Shown piece after piece: positions 1 to 12,700 of a DNA stretch of 64,000 nt. Within the stretch, counting starts at the first letter, position 1. Each line of letters begins with the position of its first letter. The notes under the pieces are model-generated. The model was not told where the DNA came from, did no database searches, and saw nothing but the letters and a program-made list of their open reading frames with translations. Position numbers and translations under genes: made by a program. The DNA is taken from assembly GCF_963678635.1 (NCBI RefSeq), contig NC_087062.1:26870833-26934832 (forward strand), given 5' to 3'. The DNA is from Symsagittifera roscoffensis (taxonomy: Eukaryota; Xenacoelomorpha; Acoela; Convolutidae).

Positions 1-1109
1 CTAATGCGAAGCGCAGATTCTTTTGCTTTTCTGGCTAATGAACGTCGACATTAATTGCCTCTTCATTTTGCTGAGATGTCTGTTGTCAAACAAAATCATC
101 GCCAATGTTTCTTGTTGAATAATAGTTCATCTCGCGCCACACGCATAACAAGCACAAATATGAGAAAAGAAACAAAAAACTATTTTGTACTTACTTTTCA
201 AAAGTAACGGTCGCAAAACCTGCATAGCAACCGTAAATTCTTGATTACACTAGCGTGCAGCTAGTGTATTAGCAGGGGCGGATTTTCTCGAGGGGGGATT
301 TTCAAAAACGTTTCGAAAATTTTTATTATCTTTTTTTCCTAGGTCGACCAAATTGATTTTCCGAGCTTTTAAATTCAAAAGTTTTCCTTTAATAACACTT
401 GTGAAGAGTAGTGTGATGCTACGAAGCAAATTTTTTTCGAACCCAAATCGCAGCTAAGAGTGATCGTTTGTTGGGACTTTTGGTATATTTCCAAGAAATG
501 GCAATTTAAAAGCATTTGTAGCTGCTTTATTGATATCTAACTAATTGTTGGTAAATTTGGAGATTCGAGGACAAAAATTTAGGAAAATAAGCCGACAGAA
601 TTAAAGGCGACGTCCAACAAGCTGAAAATCGGCCAAAATTTTTTTGGCTAAATTTTATAGGAAAGTAAAATGTATGTACTGCACAAATAGGATCCTCCAG
701 TGATATATATGTAGTGTACGGAAGGTAGTATAAATGATTTGGAAACGAGACCCACTGAGCTTAATTCGAGAACCATGAAGCCGAAAAATCATAGGTAAAA
801 AATAATGTGGAAATTCTATAATGGAACATAGCGAGGTTAGGATTCTGGATATAGCGTTTAGTAGTTAATAGTAGCCAGTAGCTAAATTTGAATTTTTGAG
901 AAATTGAGCATATCAGCAAAATAGTAGCATCACATATGATCGAGTGATTTTGTTAAACAAGTTTTTAACCCGAAAAAAGTATGTGTTCCGATTTATAACG
1001 GTTGCTAATCGCAAGCGTGAAAATGAAAGCCGGAAGTTTTATTTTCGTGTTGGGAGAGCAAAAGCTTGTTATTAAAATGTTTTTTAAATTATCTATATTT
1101 ATTTTATAG
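1..1109. other. Non-coding left flank with dispersed repeats
   Basis: No coding region is seen here. It is presumably intron or intergenic DNA upstream of the exon at 1110. It holds an inverted repeat at about 248-268 (ACACTAGC/GCTAGTGT), a degenerate copy of a GGCGGATTTTC-type foldback element at about 274-400, and at about 600-1025 one copy of a dispersed repeat whose best partner in the window lies at 55445-55860. The repeat ends in a short hairpin with the loop TAATC. Confidence 0.5.
600..1025 (+). repeat. Dispersed repeat, copy A (hairpin-ended)
   Basis: About 420 bp that aligns with 55445-55860 through shared blocks: a GCCGAC-like start, AAGCCGAAAA, GGATATAGC, TAAATTTGAATTT, AAATTGAGCATATCAGCA, then the hairpin segment near 1003-1020. 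No open frame is conserved between the copies, so it is a non-coding dispersed repeat. The class (MITE, SINE or Helitron-like) cannot be settled from the window. Confidence 0.6.
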
Positions 1110-1450
1110 GTGTTTCTGCATCGTTTTACTCAGATGACGGCAGCGGATTTGGGACAACGGGAACTCTATCGAGGCAAAAGTCACTCAATTCTGCGGAGAA
1201 AGAAATGGAAGATCATGTTGCAAGAGCTCATTCTTGCATGTACAGATCAAAAAGAATTCTTGATGCGACATCCAATCAAAATTCAGTTCAAAGTTCTTCC
1301 TCTTTAGTCGGTCGCTTCAGGACTGCAAACAGCTTCGCGTATAGTAGTTACTCATACAGTTCTTCTTCTAGCGCTCTGGATTCATCTCTTAAACTTAGCT
1401 TGAAACCGAAAATTGTCCCGAATAAAAACATTTTTGATTCCAACGACTAG
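1110..1450 (+). CDS. Last exon of an unidentified serine-rich protein (partial gene)
   Basis: A 113-codon open stretch follows a good 3' splice site (ATTTATTTTATAG before 1110). It begins with two bases finishing a codon from an upstream exon and ends at TAG (1448-1450). The peptide starts VSASFYSDDGSGFGTTG, has a basic/acidic middle with two cysteine-poor helices, then a Ser/Tyr-rich tract (runs of Ser with YSSYSY) and ends in a short Lys-rich tail closing with NIFDSND. Local base composition is clearly less AT-rich than the flanks, as expected of an exon. Upstream exons are not recognisable in 1-1109 and probably lie outside the window. It runs convergently to the hydrolase array. The family is not recognised; low-complexity Ser tails occur in many cytoskeletal and regulatory proteins, so no function is assigned. 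Confidence 0.6.
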
Positions 1451-1859
1451 TATGTAAGAAAATTAATTAAATTTATAGTTTATTATTTTTGCAATGATTC
1501 CTAAATGATGTATCTATGGTTGTTTTTATTTCACTTAAATTGCTGTATAATTGATTTAAATTTAAAGTTAAGAAAGTTGGATTGTGGTATCTGAAGCCGA
1601 GTCAGATTAAGCTTTGATTCTTCGTTAGCTTTAAACTCCAGCGACTTGAAGATTTATATCTTCAAGTACATATTTAGTTCATACTATAACACAAGCATTG
1701 CTTGTGTAAACATCAAAAATCATTTGAAATAGACTGTCATATAACAATTTTCAGAAAAAATCAAAGGGGGGAACTGGAAAAGAGTCGTGTACTAGTTACC
1801 TCAAGACCAAGTATGCCGTAAAATCAGACATTTCAACTCATTCTCAACCAAGATACCAA
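1451..1859. other. Intergenic, probable 3' UTR
   Basis: AT-rich sequence between the stop codon at 1450 and the left edge of the tandem array. No gene, no repeat with a partner, and no clear AATAAA close to the stop codon was seen. Confidence 0.4.
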
Positions 1860-3496
1860 CTGACGCAAGTGGTTTTGTTAAACAAGTTTTTCACCCGAAA
1901 AAAAGTCTGTATTCAAAGTTGATAACGCTCGCTTGCAAGTTAGATCCGGCCATTCAGCTAATACTGTCTCTACCCTTTATCTGTTTTCTCTCACTTTTCT
2001 AAACGCGTATCATATTGCCTTCAGCGAAATAGTCCTGGACAACGCAGAATTTGAATGTTCTATACTTTCAGTTCTTTATTCGCATAATTTTTGCTCCCAT
2101 AAATCAGAATTGTGAGAAATTATGACGCACGGGGTTTCAAAGCGAATTCAGGTTCCTCAGTTCAGCCTTTTCTTTTGTAGAGTGTAGTTTTATATGAAGG
2201 CCCTTTGCACTGTTGATTTAGATATGCTAATCAAAAATAACTGTCTTCGCAAAATTTGGTGCTTTTTGCTCAGCAAAAGAGCACGCTATTTATTTGTTTG
2301 GTAGTTCGTTTAGATATGATCAAATAACATCTTACGCTACGGAGATTCCCACATTGCTGTTCAACCAGCGCATAATATTTTGACTAAAATCATAGTGACT
2401 TTTTACAGCTTTTCACTTAACACAAATTCCATTGATTCTTACTTATTTCTTCAGACTGTCGCAACTAAATAATTAAAATATGCACATAAAACTTTTAGGC
2501 AAAATTATTAGCCATTTATAGAGTTTTTTCAACAGTCACACCCTTGCATCACAATACGAAAAAAACCTTGGCAAATTAGTCGACAGAAATTGAACTACCA
2601 ATATTTGCTCATGTTTCGCTATGCTTTGAAAAAACAACAACATGCCAAGACCAAACAACAACATGCGTTCAGTTTGAAAAAAAAACAACATGCCAAGACC
2701 TTAAGGTATGAAGTACGAATCGGAAAAAACTTACAGAGCGGCAACAAAGCCGACAAGTCCTCACTCGATTTTTTTTTGCAAATCAAACTTATCGCTTAGA
2801 AGGCTTGGAAACAGGAGAAATTTGCGTTTCAGGGCCTGCAATCCACACATCTGTTCCCAGGACTTCCCCCATGGAATAATTAAAAAACTGAAATCATGAC
2901 AAACCAGAGCTGGTAAGTTTACAACCAACTAAAAAGTAAATTTTGAAAGGGCGCCTAAGAAGAATGCTCATGATTGATAGGGGATGACATTTTAAGGTAG
3001 ACAGAACCTCATAAGTCAGTGTCCATGAAAAACTTATTTTCAAAAATTATTAGTTGTGCAAGTTTGTACAAATTTATGCTAAACGACACTTAACTCAATT
3101 TAAACAACATTATGCTCAATGATGGAATGTAATTTATTTGCAACCGAAATTCAACAAACTTCCAATATTAGATTTTATTGTCAATAAAATTACTAAATTG
3201 TTCGGTTGAAGTCATTTTTTCGCCCCCAAAACATGTACTTTATTAGCAAAGCTTGGTAAAAATTAATGCAAATAGCCCAGAACAATTCAGGCGGGTAAAA
3301 TTATACAAGACTCCGAGTAATGGAAGTACAAAAAAACGATCTGATTAATACAGCACCATTAAAATCATACAGCATTTAGCAAAAAAATTCCAATTACAAA
3401 ATATGTTTATTTACTTGAAGTAATGATAACACGATGAATCAGTTCAGAAACCAAAATCAATTCTCAGTTGAAGACAGTTGTTAATTCATATTTATT
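1860..3496. other. Spacer of unit 1, downstream of hydrolase copy 1
   Basis: Non-coding spacer. Its first ~90 bp (about 1868-1945) match the dispersed hairpin repeat. It contains short direct repeats of an AACAACATGCCAAGACC-type motif at about 2636-2700. Two AATAAA signals for the minus-strand gene lie at 3491-3496, directly after the stop codon, and at 3406-3411. The same layout is seen downstream of the other copies. Short open frames here are not conserved between units. Confidence 0.6.
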
Positions 3497-6400
3497 TTAG
3501 GCCTGCTCACTTTTCAATTTCAGGTCAATCGCGACCCAATCAGCTGAAATAGGGCTCATGTACTGTTTCATACTCAGGAAAGTGTCGATCGCCCTCTGCC
3601 GAGAACTCTCGTTTTCATAGAGCGACACGTACACAGGTCGGAGGAACTTCATTCGCCCGCATGTTTTCACCAGTTCCAGTGCCGGTTCGATGGAGGAATC
3701 GATCCCACTTTTGAGGCCCATTCTAAAACATAGGAGGTTACCAGAAAAGCATATTGTTGTGCTATTACAACAGAAAGTTCCGATCACAGATGCAATTTTA
3801 GAAATGATAATTTTGAACCAAGCAAAATTTAGCGAAATTTAGAGGCATCGACTGCAACCGTTTGAATTTAATTGGCTCTTAAAAATACCAAATATCTCTT
3901 CATATAGCAACTCAAAAAAAAGATTTCAAATTATTAAGAACTTCTATGATATGAAAAGAAACTATTTCCCAGTAATTTAGTTGAAACGGTCGCACCTGAA
4001 AGGTTTGCTTAAATTTCTGCTGTAAAAAGTTTATCAATTGCGCATGATTTGTGCCGCAAAATTTTACCGAAAAAAAAGTATCTGAGAAATTTCGTAGCAA
4101 CTTCTCATTTTTGTTACATGTAAACTTCGTTATAACTAGTCTGCCGCACACCTACTTCGAGCATTACCTTTTTCAATTTTAAAGCTGAACCACTTCAGAT
4201 ATATATGGTAATTTATACTAAGCTATCGACAGACACGACACGCCTTCACTTCGTTAGAGCAATTTTCATGTGCAAAAAAAAAGAGTTCACTTTCATCAAG
4301 AAATTTTCCGGAAATCCTCGAAAAAAAAACGTTTAACTTGATAACCGGTATAACTGAAGTGCAATAGCGATTTTAAATTTATATTTAAACGAACTAGTTC
4401 TCAAAACAAATATTCTCTTAGAACCACTAATCTAACTGGTGTTTCTTTAACAGGCGCATTAGAATACCTTATCCAAGGGGTCCGCAGTTCAATGTTATTC
4501 GTGTCTCTCAGTTCAAATTGTCCAGTCAATTTTTCAAACTTGTCCTCCGGCCAAATCAATTCATGTTCTCTCAAAGTGCCCAAAATTGCAATTTTCAAGT
4601 CCTGACTCCACGTTTTCAGGTCCGGATATTCGGCAACCATTCTATCGTAATCTTCAGCAGTGGAGGCTTCTATCCATTTTTGAACAACTTTTTTGCATTT
4701 ATTAGTCAACGGATTATCCAAATCAATTGATACAACACTTTTTCCAGGACTTGTAAAAATCTGGTCCCAGGGTTGTGCTTTTAAGATGTCAGCTTTAGCT
4801 GGAAAGTACTTTATAAGATGCTCCAGCCACGCTTTGGTCCTGATTGGTGTATCTTTGAAAGTCTCCACGTAGTTTTTGATATATGGTGCAAAAGCTTCGG
4901 GTCCGCCGACTAAACTTTCAACATAGGTTAGCAGCATGCATCCTTTTTCATAAGGCACTGTTGAGAAAGCATCTTCTGGGTCGCGATTGGTCAAATTTGG
5001 AACCAATGCTGTCAATTCTGGTTTCTGCAACCTTTCAAACTCTTCGAGACTATCGTTCAGGTGTTTTTGCTCCTTGTTCAACAGAAACTTGCGATATGTT
5101 TCATCTTTTTCCATCACCGCTTTTATTTTATCCTCAATGAATCTGGTCCAGCCTTCGTTCAGCCAGAAGTGCTCCCATGAGACGGTTGTTACCAGATTGC
5201 CAGTCCACGAATGAGTAATTTCATGTGCCAAAACTGACACCATAGATCTATCTCCTGTCAGTAAAGTAGGCGACAAAAAGGTCATATTAGGATTCTCCAT
5301 TCCTCCATAAGGAAAAGTCATAGGCAGCACCAGGAAATCATATCTCGTCCACTGATATGGCCCGCAAATACTTTCCGCAATTTGCAGGATACTCTCGACA
5401 TCGGCAAATTCATAAGCACATTTATCAAGAATTTCTGGTTCAGTCCATACAGCGCATCGGTGCCTGCAAAACAAAAGGAATTTTCTAAAACTGGAAATCT
5501 CAAGAATATTCGCCTCTAAGAAGCTTCTTAAATTTAGTCCATTGATCGAATATTCATAGATAGATTACAAGTTACTTTTGACACTTATTGCCGCGGTAAA
5601 GCATTGTCATCAGAGATACTTGAATCACGCCACCAAAAACCCTACCATAAGGCTTCTATTTTATTAACAATTATCTATAGTGCATGACAATACCCTTTTC
5701 CTAGTATCGAAATATGACCACTCACCCGAAATCATGCTTGACTAGATTTCCCACAGCTATGGCAAAGAGATATGCAGGAATGGGTTGCTTCTGGGAGAAC
5801 TTGTAGCACATTTTGTTTTCTCCAGTCGCAGTTCCTTCTCCGTCGATGATGGCCGACATCACCACTGCCAGCCCTGCAAATCAGCTTCGTATTCAACTTT
5901 TTAAGAAGTTCCAAATGCAAGAAATCACTCACCAAAGAGCTTGGAAAATGGTTAAACAAAAAGGGAAAACAACTTAGCTTCAAATTTTTGAACTCTTCGG
6001 TACAAAACTTTTCAAATTATTAGAAACTTTATTTTAGGACCCTTACTCTTTGATCTGCGTGTTCATTTCTGGTCACAATTTATCAACACTAAATCTAATT
6101 GATCAACTTTGGGGCCAAGAATTACACCACTATCGGATGAAATAGACAGTAAAACCATTCATAGGTTATATCGTAACGTCACGCATTTAGCCATAATTAC
6201 ATGTAAAAACAAATCTGAAAATAAAAACTTGAAAATAAGAAATGTGAGAAGGGTTACATGTCAGTATTTAGACAACCTCGTATTCAGACTGGTCAGTATT
6301 TAGACAAATGCTGTTTCAACCAATCAGAATCGAGACAAAGAAGAAATTAATAAATAATTATTATTTATTTTGGATTATTTATGTTTTTTTCTCGATTCTG

Positions 6401-7511
6401 ATTGGTTCATACAGTATTTGTCTAAATACTGACCAGTATGAATACGCGGCTGTCTAAATACTGGCTGCACTCCTGTGAGAAGAAAGTGGTAAAGAGCCAA
6501 ATCCGGCTACAAATAAATGCAATTTTTAACCAAAAAAAAACAAATTTCAAATCCACACTGTTAAGCATTGGGCAAAAGCATGGTTGAAATATTCTTATTT
6601 CCACGGACTTCGTTGACCCTTCTTAATGAAGTATTTCTAAATTTGTACCAGTAAGTAATTATTTTTAAACTTAATACAACATCAAATTTAATCTAACCTT
6701 TCTCCAGAGTGACATTGGCAGTGTATGGGAACTTGACTCCCGGTGTGTCCTGACAGGGAAATAGGGATCGGCAGAATCTAGACTGACACTGAGTGTACAA
6801 ATACGGCTTCTCTTTCCCACTCGTTTCCTCCTTCTCCATCCACTGCAGAGCAATTACGTCAGCTGTCGTCTCAGAGACTAAATACAGGCAATGTATAAGA
6901 ATAAATGGCAGATTTAGAATCACTTTCGTAATTTCATTTAAGAAGAGAAATTTTGAAACCTTTCCAGTATGCATGTATTACAGCTTATAATATAAGTGGG
7001 TCCTATCAACGTTACAAAGTAGCGAGGGACAGAAAGTGCTATCAGGATTCAATATATTTTACGAAAAAGTGAATTCAAATTATAACGCTTACCGTCATTC
7101 AATGGCATTTGAAAAATATGAGTTGCCTATTGAAAAATCCTAAGAGCGATAGTTACTATATGATACATATACATCACCTATTTTCACAAGCAACTCTTGG
7201 TCCACTTTAAGAGGTCCGACTTTACTTAGATCGATGCACAGCGCTTGACCCACACTCGTTTCAGTTTGAAGCTCGAAAGCAGCCTCAACATACTCGTCGG
7301 AAGATTCTGGCACTTTTATGTGGACGGTTCTGGTATTCAACTTTTCCGTGTCAAGGAGCAATTTGGGTTCAACTTGTTTCACAGTAAACTTGGTTTCAGT
7401 CGATATTTTCAAGACTTTAGAATCAAAACATACTTCAATGTCCAAATGGAGACTTCGAATATTAAAAGCAGAGTAGTTTGAAAAGGTGTTCGGGTCAGGT
7501 TTGTCATCCAT
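3497..7511 (-). CDS. LTA4H: Leukotriene A4 hydrolase / M1 aminopeptidase, copy 1 (intact)
   Basis: Five exons on the minus strand: 7178-7511, 6698-6877, 5726-5873, 4468-5463 and 3497-3722. All introns are GT-AG and phases match, giving 627 residues (the human enzyme has 611). The start ATG lies in a good Kozak context (ACCATGG), 25 bases after a probable 5'-UTR splice acceptor. Order: N-terminal beta-saddle domain (about 1-215), catalytic domain with GGMEN (274-278), the zinc site HEITH (301-305) with the third ligand E324 exactly 18 residues on, the PYEKG tyrosine Y392, then the C-terminal helical domain with GRMKF (R576 and K578 match the human substrate-carboxylate residues). The family removes N-terminal residues from peptides and, in vertebrates, hydrolyses the epoxide LTA4 to LTB4 in the cytosol. 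At positions equivalent to human Asp375 and Tyr378 this protein has Glu384 and Phe387, so aminopeptidase activity is better supported than LTA4 hydrolysis. Intron 2 carries a MITE missing from the other copies. It is the only copy without disabling changes. Confidence 0.92.
6252..6473. mobile_element. MITE with long terminal inverted repeats in intron 2 of copy 1
   Basis: A 222-bp insertion flanked by a 9-bp direct repeat TGTGAGAAG (6243-6251 and 6474-6482). The site is single and empty in copies 2, 3 and 4. The two ends are inverted repeats of about 90 bp containing GTCAGTATTTAGACA blocks. Long inverted ends plus a 9-bp duplication fit a non-autonomous Mutator-like (MULE) element; the class is inferred. 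A decayed relative of one end lies at about 49590-49655. Confidence 0.85.
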
Positions 7512-8524
7512 GGTTAAAATAATTTGAAGTTAAAATCTGAAACAAACAATGATGAGTTTTAGCCACATTCCAAATTATGACTCAGATTTAACAAAATGGT
7601 ATTGAACATTTTTGTAGCGTAGACGTTTCAGGCTCATTAATTTTTGCAAAAAATATTATAAAAACTAGCCAAAAATTAATCTATTAATAAAGAAACTGAT
7701 TTCTGAGATAACTAGTAAAGCTAGAACTAACGTAATCTGACCGCGAAGTATTGATATTTAATCGGTGTTGAGAGAAGCACAAAACAATCCGTCACATGGA
7801 CCTCGCTGTTACACTCCCAAGACTACGAAGGAGAAAAACAATAATAAAATTATCAGAAAAAAAATAATAAACATCGAAGATACTTAATAAATCACATGAA
7901 ATTCAATGCTAAACAGACAATTAAGTCTCAAATAAGATCCCTTTCAGCAAAGATTAGGATTGCATCAAATTACCTGGTCTGCATTTTGCAGCTTTTCCGA
8001 CCAATTTATCGCAAGAGGACAATAATCCTTTCCCGTATTATGAAATCACGCTATATATTAATTAAGTTAATTTAACAGTAATTTTGCTTTTATTGGCAAA
8101 TTCGTAAGGACTTTGAGTCTGCTAGGGAAATTATACGACCAACTGACTTGCCTCAATTTAATTTGGAATGGTTATTTGAGCACTTCAATTAAGTCAAGTT
8201 TACGCGGTGAGCATCATCGTAGGTGGGAAAAACAGCGCAGAATGCAAGTAATTAAAGCTCAAAACTTTTCGAAAAATAATAATTAATATTCTAACGCAAT
8301 AAGGTAGGTCCCTTTAAAACTTGCGATACATGAACAGTAAAAAACTGCGCTTGTAAAATCGGTTACGAAACAACAAAGAAATAACAAAACAATTGAAAGA
8401 ACTACAACAAAAACTATCCAGCGTTTTATCGATCTTGCAAAAACAACAAGCGGAAGTTTGTAGGAAACAAAATACTAGGTAGGTACAGACGCCGACAGAA
8501 CTTGAACAAAATTTCCGACTCTTC
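7512..8524 (-). promoter_or_regulatory. Upstream region and putative 5'-UTR exon of hydrolase copy 1
   Basis: Reading the minus strand, a splice acceptor (TTGTTTCAG) lies 25 bases before the ATG, and a donor-like CCAG|GTAATT occurs at about 7974. A non-coding first exon around 7974-8030 with a ~440-bp 5'-UTR intron is therefore possible. The arrangement is conserved in units 2 and 3 but missing from unit 4. No clear TATA box was identified. An open frame of about 100 codons at 8314-8616 is repeated in units 2 and 3 but looks like a Cys/Phe-rich by-product of AT-rich DNA. The exon call is inference. Confidence 0.3.
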
Positions 8525-9781
8525 CTGACGCAAGTGGTTTTGTTAAACAAGTTTTTCACCCGAAAAAAGTCTGTATTCAAAGTTGATAACGCTCGCTTGA
8601 AGTTAGATCCGGCCATTCAGCTAATACTGTCTCTACCCTTTATCTGTTTTCTCTCACTTTTCTAAACGCGTATCATATTGCCTTCAGCGAAATAGTCCTG
8701 GACAACGCAAAATTTGAATGTTCTATACTTTCAGTTCTTTATTCGCATAATTTTTGCTCCTATAAATCAGAATTGGGAGAAATTATGACGAACGGGGTTT
8801 CAAAGCGAATTCAGGTTCCTTAGTTCAGCCTTTTCTTTTGTAGAGTGTAGTTTTATATGAGTAAAAAATGCAATTTAGTCAACAGAAATTGAACTACCAA
8901 TATTTGCTCATGTTTCGCTATGCTTTGAAAAAACAACAACAAGCGTTCAGTTTGAAAAAATAACATGCCAAGACCATAAGGTATGAAGTACGAATCGGAA
9001 AAAACTTACAGAGCGGCAACAAAGCCGACAAGTCCTCACTCGATTTTTTTTGCAAATCAAACTTATCGCTTAAAAGATAGAGAAGGCTTGGAAACAGGAG
9101 AAATTTGCGTTTCAGGGCCTGCAATGCACACATCTGTTCCCAGGACTTCCCCCATGGAATAATTTAAAAACTGAAATCATGACAAACCAGAGCTGGTAAG
9201 TTTACAACCAACTAAAAAGTAAATTTTGAAAGGGCGCCTAAGACGCATACATGCTCATAATTGATAGGGGATGTCATTTTAAGGTAGACAGAACCTCATA
9301 AGAAAATGTCATTGAAAAACTTGTTTTCAAAAATTATTAGTGCAAGTTTGTACAAATTTATGCTAAACGACACTTAACTCAATTTAAACAACATTCGGCT
9401 CAATGATGGAATGTAATTTATTTGCAAGCGAAATTCAACAAACTTCCAATATTAGATTTTATTGTCAATAAAATTACTAAATTGTTCGGTTGAAGTCATT
9501 TTTTTGCCCCCAAAACACGTACTTTATTAGCAAAGCTTGGTAAAAATTAATGCAAATAGCCCAGAACAATTCAGGCGGGTAAAATTATACAAGACTCCAA
9601 GTAATGGAAGTACAAAAAAAACGATCTGATTAATACAGCACCATTAAAATCATATAGCATTTAGCAAAAAAATTCCAATTACAAAATATGTTTATTTACT
9701 TGAAGTAATGATAACACGATGAATCAGTTCAGAAACCGAAATCAATTCTCAGTTGAAGACAGTTGTTAATTCGTATTTATT
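8525..9781. other. Spacer between copies 1 and 2
   Basis: Non-coding. It begins with the dispersed hairpin repeat (about 8533-8600) and is homologous to 1860-3496, but about 500 bp are missing after 8870. AATAAA signals for copy 2 lie just after its stop codon. No other feature is seen. Confidence 0.6.
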
Positions 9782-12700
9782 TTAGGCCTGCTCACTTTTC
9801 AATTTCAGGTCAATCGCGACCCAATCAGCTGAAATAGGGCTCATGTACTGTTTCATACTCACGAAAGTGTCGATCGCCCTCTGCCGAGAACTCTCGTTTT
9901 CATAGAGCGACACGTACACAGGTCGGAGGAACTTCATTCGCCCGCATGTTTTCACCAGTTCCAGTGCCGGTTCGATGGAGGAATCGATCCCACTTTTGAG
10001 GCCCATTCTAAAATGTAGGAGGTTACCAGAAAAGCATATTGTTGTGCTATTACAACAGAAAGTTCCGATCACAGATGCAATTTTAGAAATGATAAGTTTG
10101 AACCAAGCAAAATTTAGCGGAATATAGAGACATAGACTGCAACGGTTTGAATTTAATTGGCTCTTAAAAATACCAAATATCTCTTATATAGCAACTCAAA
10201 AAATAAAGATTTCAAATTATTAAGAACTTCTATGATATGAAAAGAAACCATTTCCCGGTAATTTAGTTGAAACGGTCGCACCTGAAAGGTCTGCCTAAAT
10301 TTCTGCAGTAAAAAGTTTATCAATTGCGCATGATTTGTGCCGCAAAATTTTACCGAAAAAAAAGTATCTGAGAAATTTCGCTGCAACTTGTCATTTTTGT
10401 TACATGTAAACTTCGTTATAACTAGTCTGCCGCACACCTACTTCGAGCATTACCTTTTCTTTCAATTGTAAAGCTGAACCACTTCAGATATATATGCTAA
10501 TTTATACTAAGCTATCGACAGACACGACACGCCTTCACTTCGTTAAAGCAATTTTCATGTGCAAAAAAAGAGTTCACGTTCATCAAGAAATTTTCCGGAA
10601 ATCCTCGAAAAAAACGTATAACTTGATAACCGGTATAACTGAAGTGCAATAGCGATTTTAAATTTATATTTAAACGAACTAGTTCTTCTAAAAACAAATA
10701 TTCTCTTAGAACCACTAATCTAACTGGTGTTTCTTTAACAGGCGCATTAGAATACCTTATCCAAGGGGTCCGCAGTTCAATGTTATTCGTGTCTCTCAGT
10801 TCAAATTGTCCAGTCAATTTTTCAAACTTGTCCTCCGGCCAAATCAATTCATGTTCTCTCAAAGTGCCCAAAATTGAAATTTTCAAGTCCTGACTCCACT
10901 TTTTCAGGTCCGGATATTCGGCAACGATTCTATCGTAATCTTCAGCAGTGGAGGCTTCTATCCATTTTTGAACAACTCCTTTGCATTTATTAGTCAACGG
11001 ATTATGCAAATCAATTGATACAACACTTTTTCCAGGTCTTGTAAAAATCTTGTCCCAGGGTTGTGCTTTTAAGATGTCAGCTTTAGCTGGAAAGTACTTT
11101 ATAAGATGCTCCAGCCACGCTTTGTCCTGATTGGTGTATCTTTGAAAGTCTCCTCGTAGTTTTTGATATATGGCGCAAAAGCTTCAGGTCCGCCGACTAA
11201 ACTTTCAACAGCATCCTTTTTCATAAGGCACTGTTGAGAAAGCATCTTCTGGGTCGCGATTGGTCAAATTTGGAACCAATGCTGTCAATTCTGGTTTCTG
11301 CAACCTTTCAAACTCTTCGAGACTATCGTTCAGGTGTTTTTGCTCCTTGTTCAACAGAAACTTGCGATATGTTTCATCTTTTTCCATCACCGCTTTTATT
11401 TTATCCTCAATGAATCTGGTCCAGCCTTCGTTCAGCCAGAAGTGCTCCCATGAGACGGTTGTTACCAGATTGCCAATCCACGAATGAGTAATTTCATGTG
11501 CCAAAACAGACACCCTAGATCTATCTCCTGTCAAGTAAAGTAGGCGACAAAAAGGTCATATTAGGATTCTCCATTCCTCCATAAGGAAAAGTCATAGGCA
11601 GCACCAGGAAATCATATCTCGTCCACTGATATGGCCCTTAAATACTTTCCGCAATTTGCAGGATACTCTCGACATCGGCAAATTCATAAGCACATCTATC
11701 AAGAATTCCTGGTTCAGTCCATACAGCGCATCGGTTCCTGCAAAACAAAAAGAATTTTCTAAAAATGGAAATCTCAAGCATATTCGCCTCTAAGAAGCTT
11801 CCATTGATCGAATTTAGTCCATTGATCGAATATTCATAGATAGATTACAGCCTAAGTTACTTTTAACACTTATTGCCGCGGTAAAGCATTGTCATCAGAG
11901 ATACTTGAATCACGCCACCAAAAACCCTACCATAAGGCTTCTATTGCATGACAATACCCTTTTCCTAGTATCGAAATATGACCACTCACCCGAAATCATG
12001 CTTGACTAGATTTCCCACAGCTATGGCAAAGAGATATGCAGGAATGGGTTGCTTCGGGGGAGAACTTGTAGCACATTTTGTTTTCTCCAGTCGCAGTTCC
12101 TTCTCCGTCGATGATGGCCGACATCACCACTGCCAGCCCTGCAAATCAGCTTCGTGTTCAACTTTTTAAGAAGTTCCAAATGCAAGAAATCACTCACCAA
12201 AGAGCTTGGAAAATGGTTAAACAAAAAGTGAAAACATCGTAGCTTCAAATTTTTGAACTCTTCGGTACAAAACTTTTCAAATTATTAGAAACTTTTTTTT
12301 AGGACCCTTACTCTTTGATCTGCGTGTTCATTTCTGGTCACAATTTATCAACACTAAATCTAATTGATCAACTTTTGGGCCAAGAATTACACCACTATTG
12401 GATGAAATAGACAGTAAAACCATTCATAGGTTATATCGTAACGTCACGCATTTAGCCATAATTACATGTAAAAACAAATCTGAAATTAAAAACTTGAAAA
12501 TAAGAAATGTGAGAAGAAAATGGAAAAGAGCCAATTCCGGCTACAAATAAATGCAATTTTTAACCAAAAAAAAAAACAAATTTCAAATCCACACTGTTAA
12601 GCATTGGGCAAAAGCATGGTTGAAATATTCTTATTTCCGCAGACTTTGTTGACCCTTCTTAATGAAGTATTTCTAAATCTGTACCAGTAAGTAAATATTT

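Noticed and set aside
4883-5140. Plus-strand frames of 70-85 codons inside LTA4H exon 4 in all copies
   Set aside because: They are antisense shadows of a well-supported exon with catalytic motifs on the minus strand.
5318-5503. Frame of 61 codons at the start of LTA4H exon 4, recurring in the copies
   Set aside because: It is an alternative frame of the exon; the phase from exon 3 selects the frame carrying WTEPEILDKCAYEF.
8314-8616. 100-codon frame repeated identically in three array units
   Set aside because: Its identity follows from the recent duplication, not selection. The peptide is Cys/Phe/Ser-rich without a domain, and it lies across the dispersed hairpin repeat.
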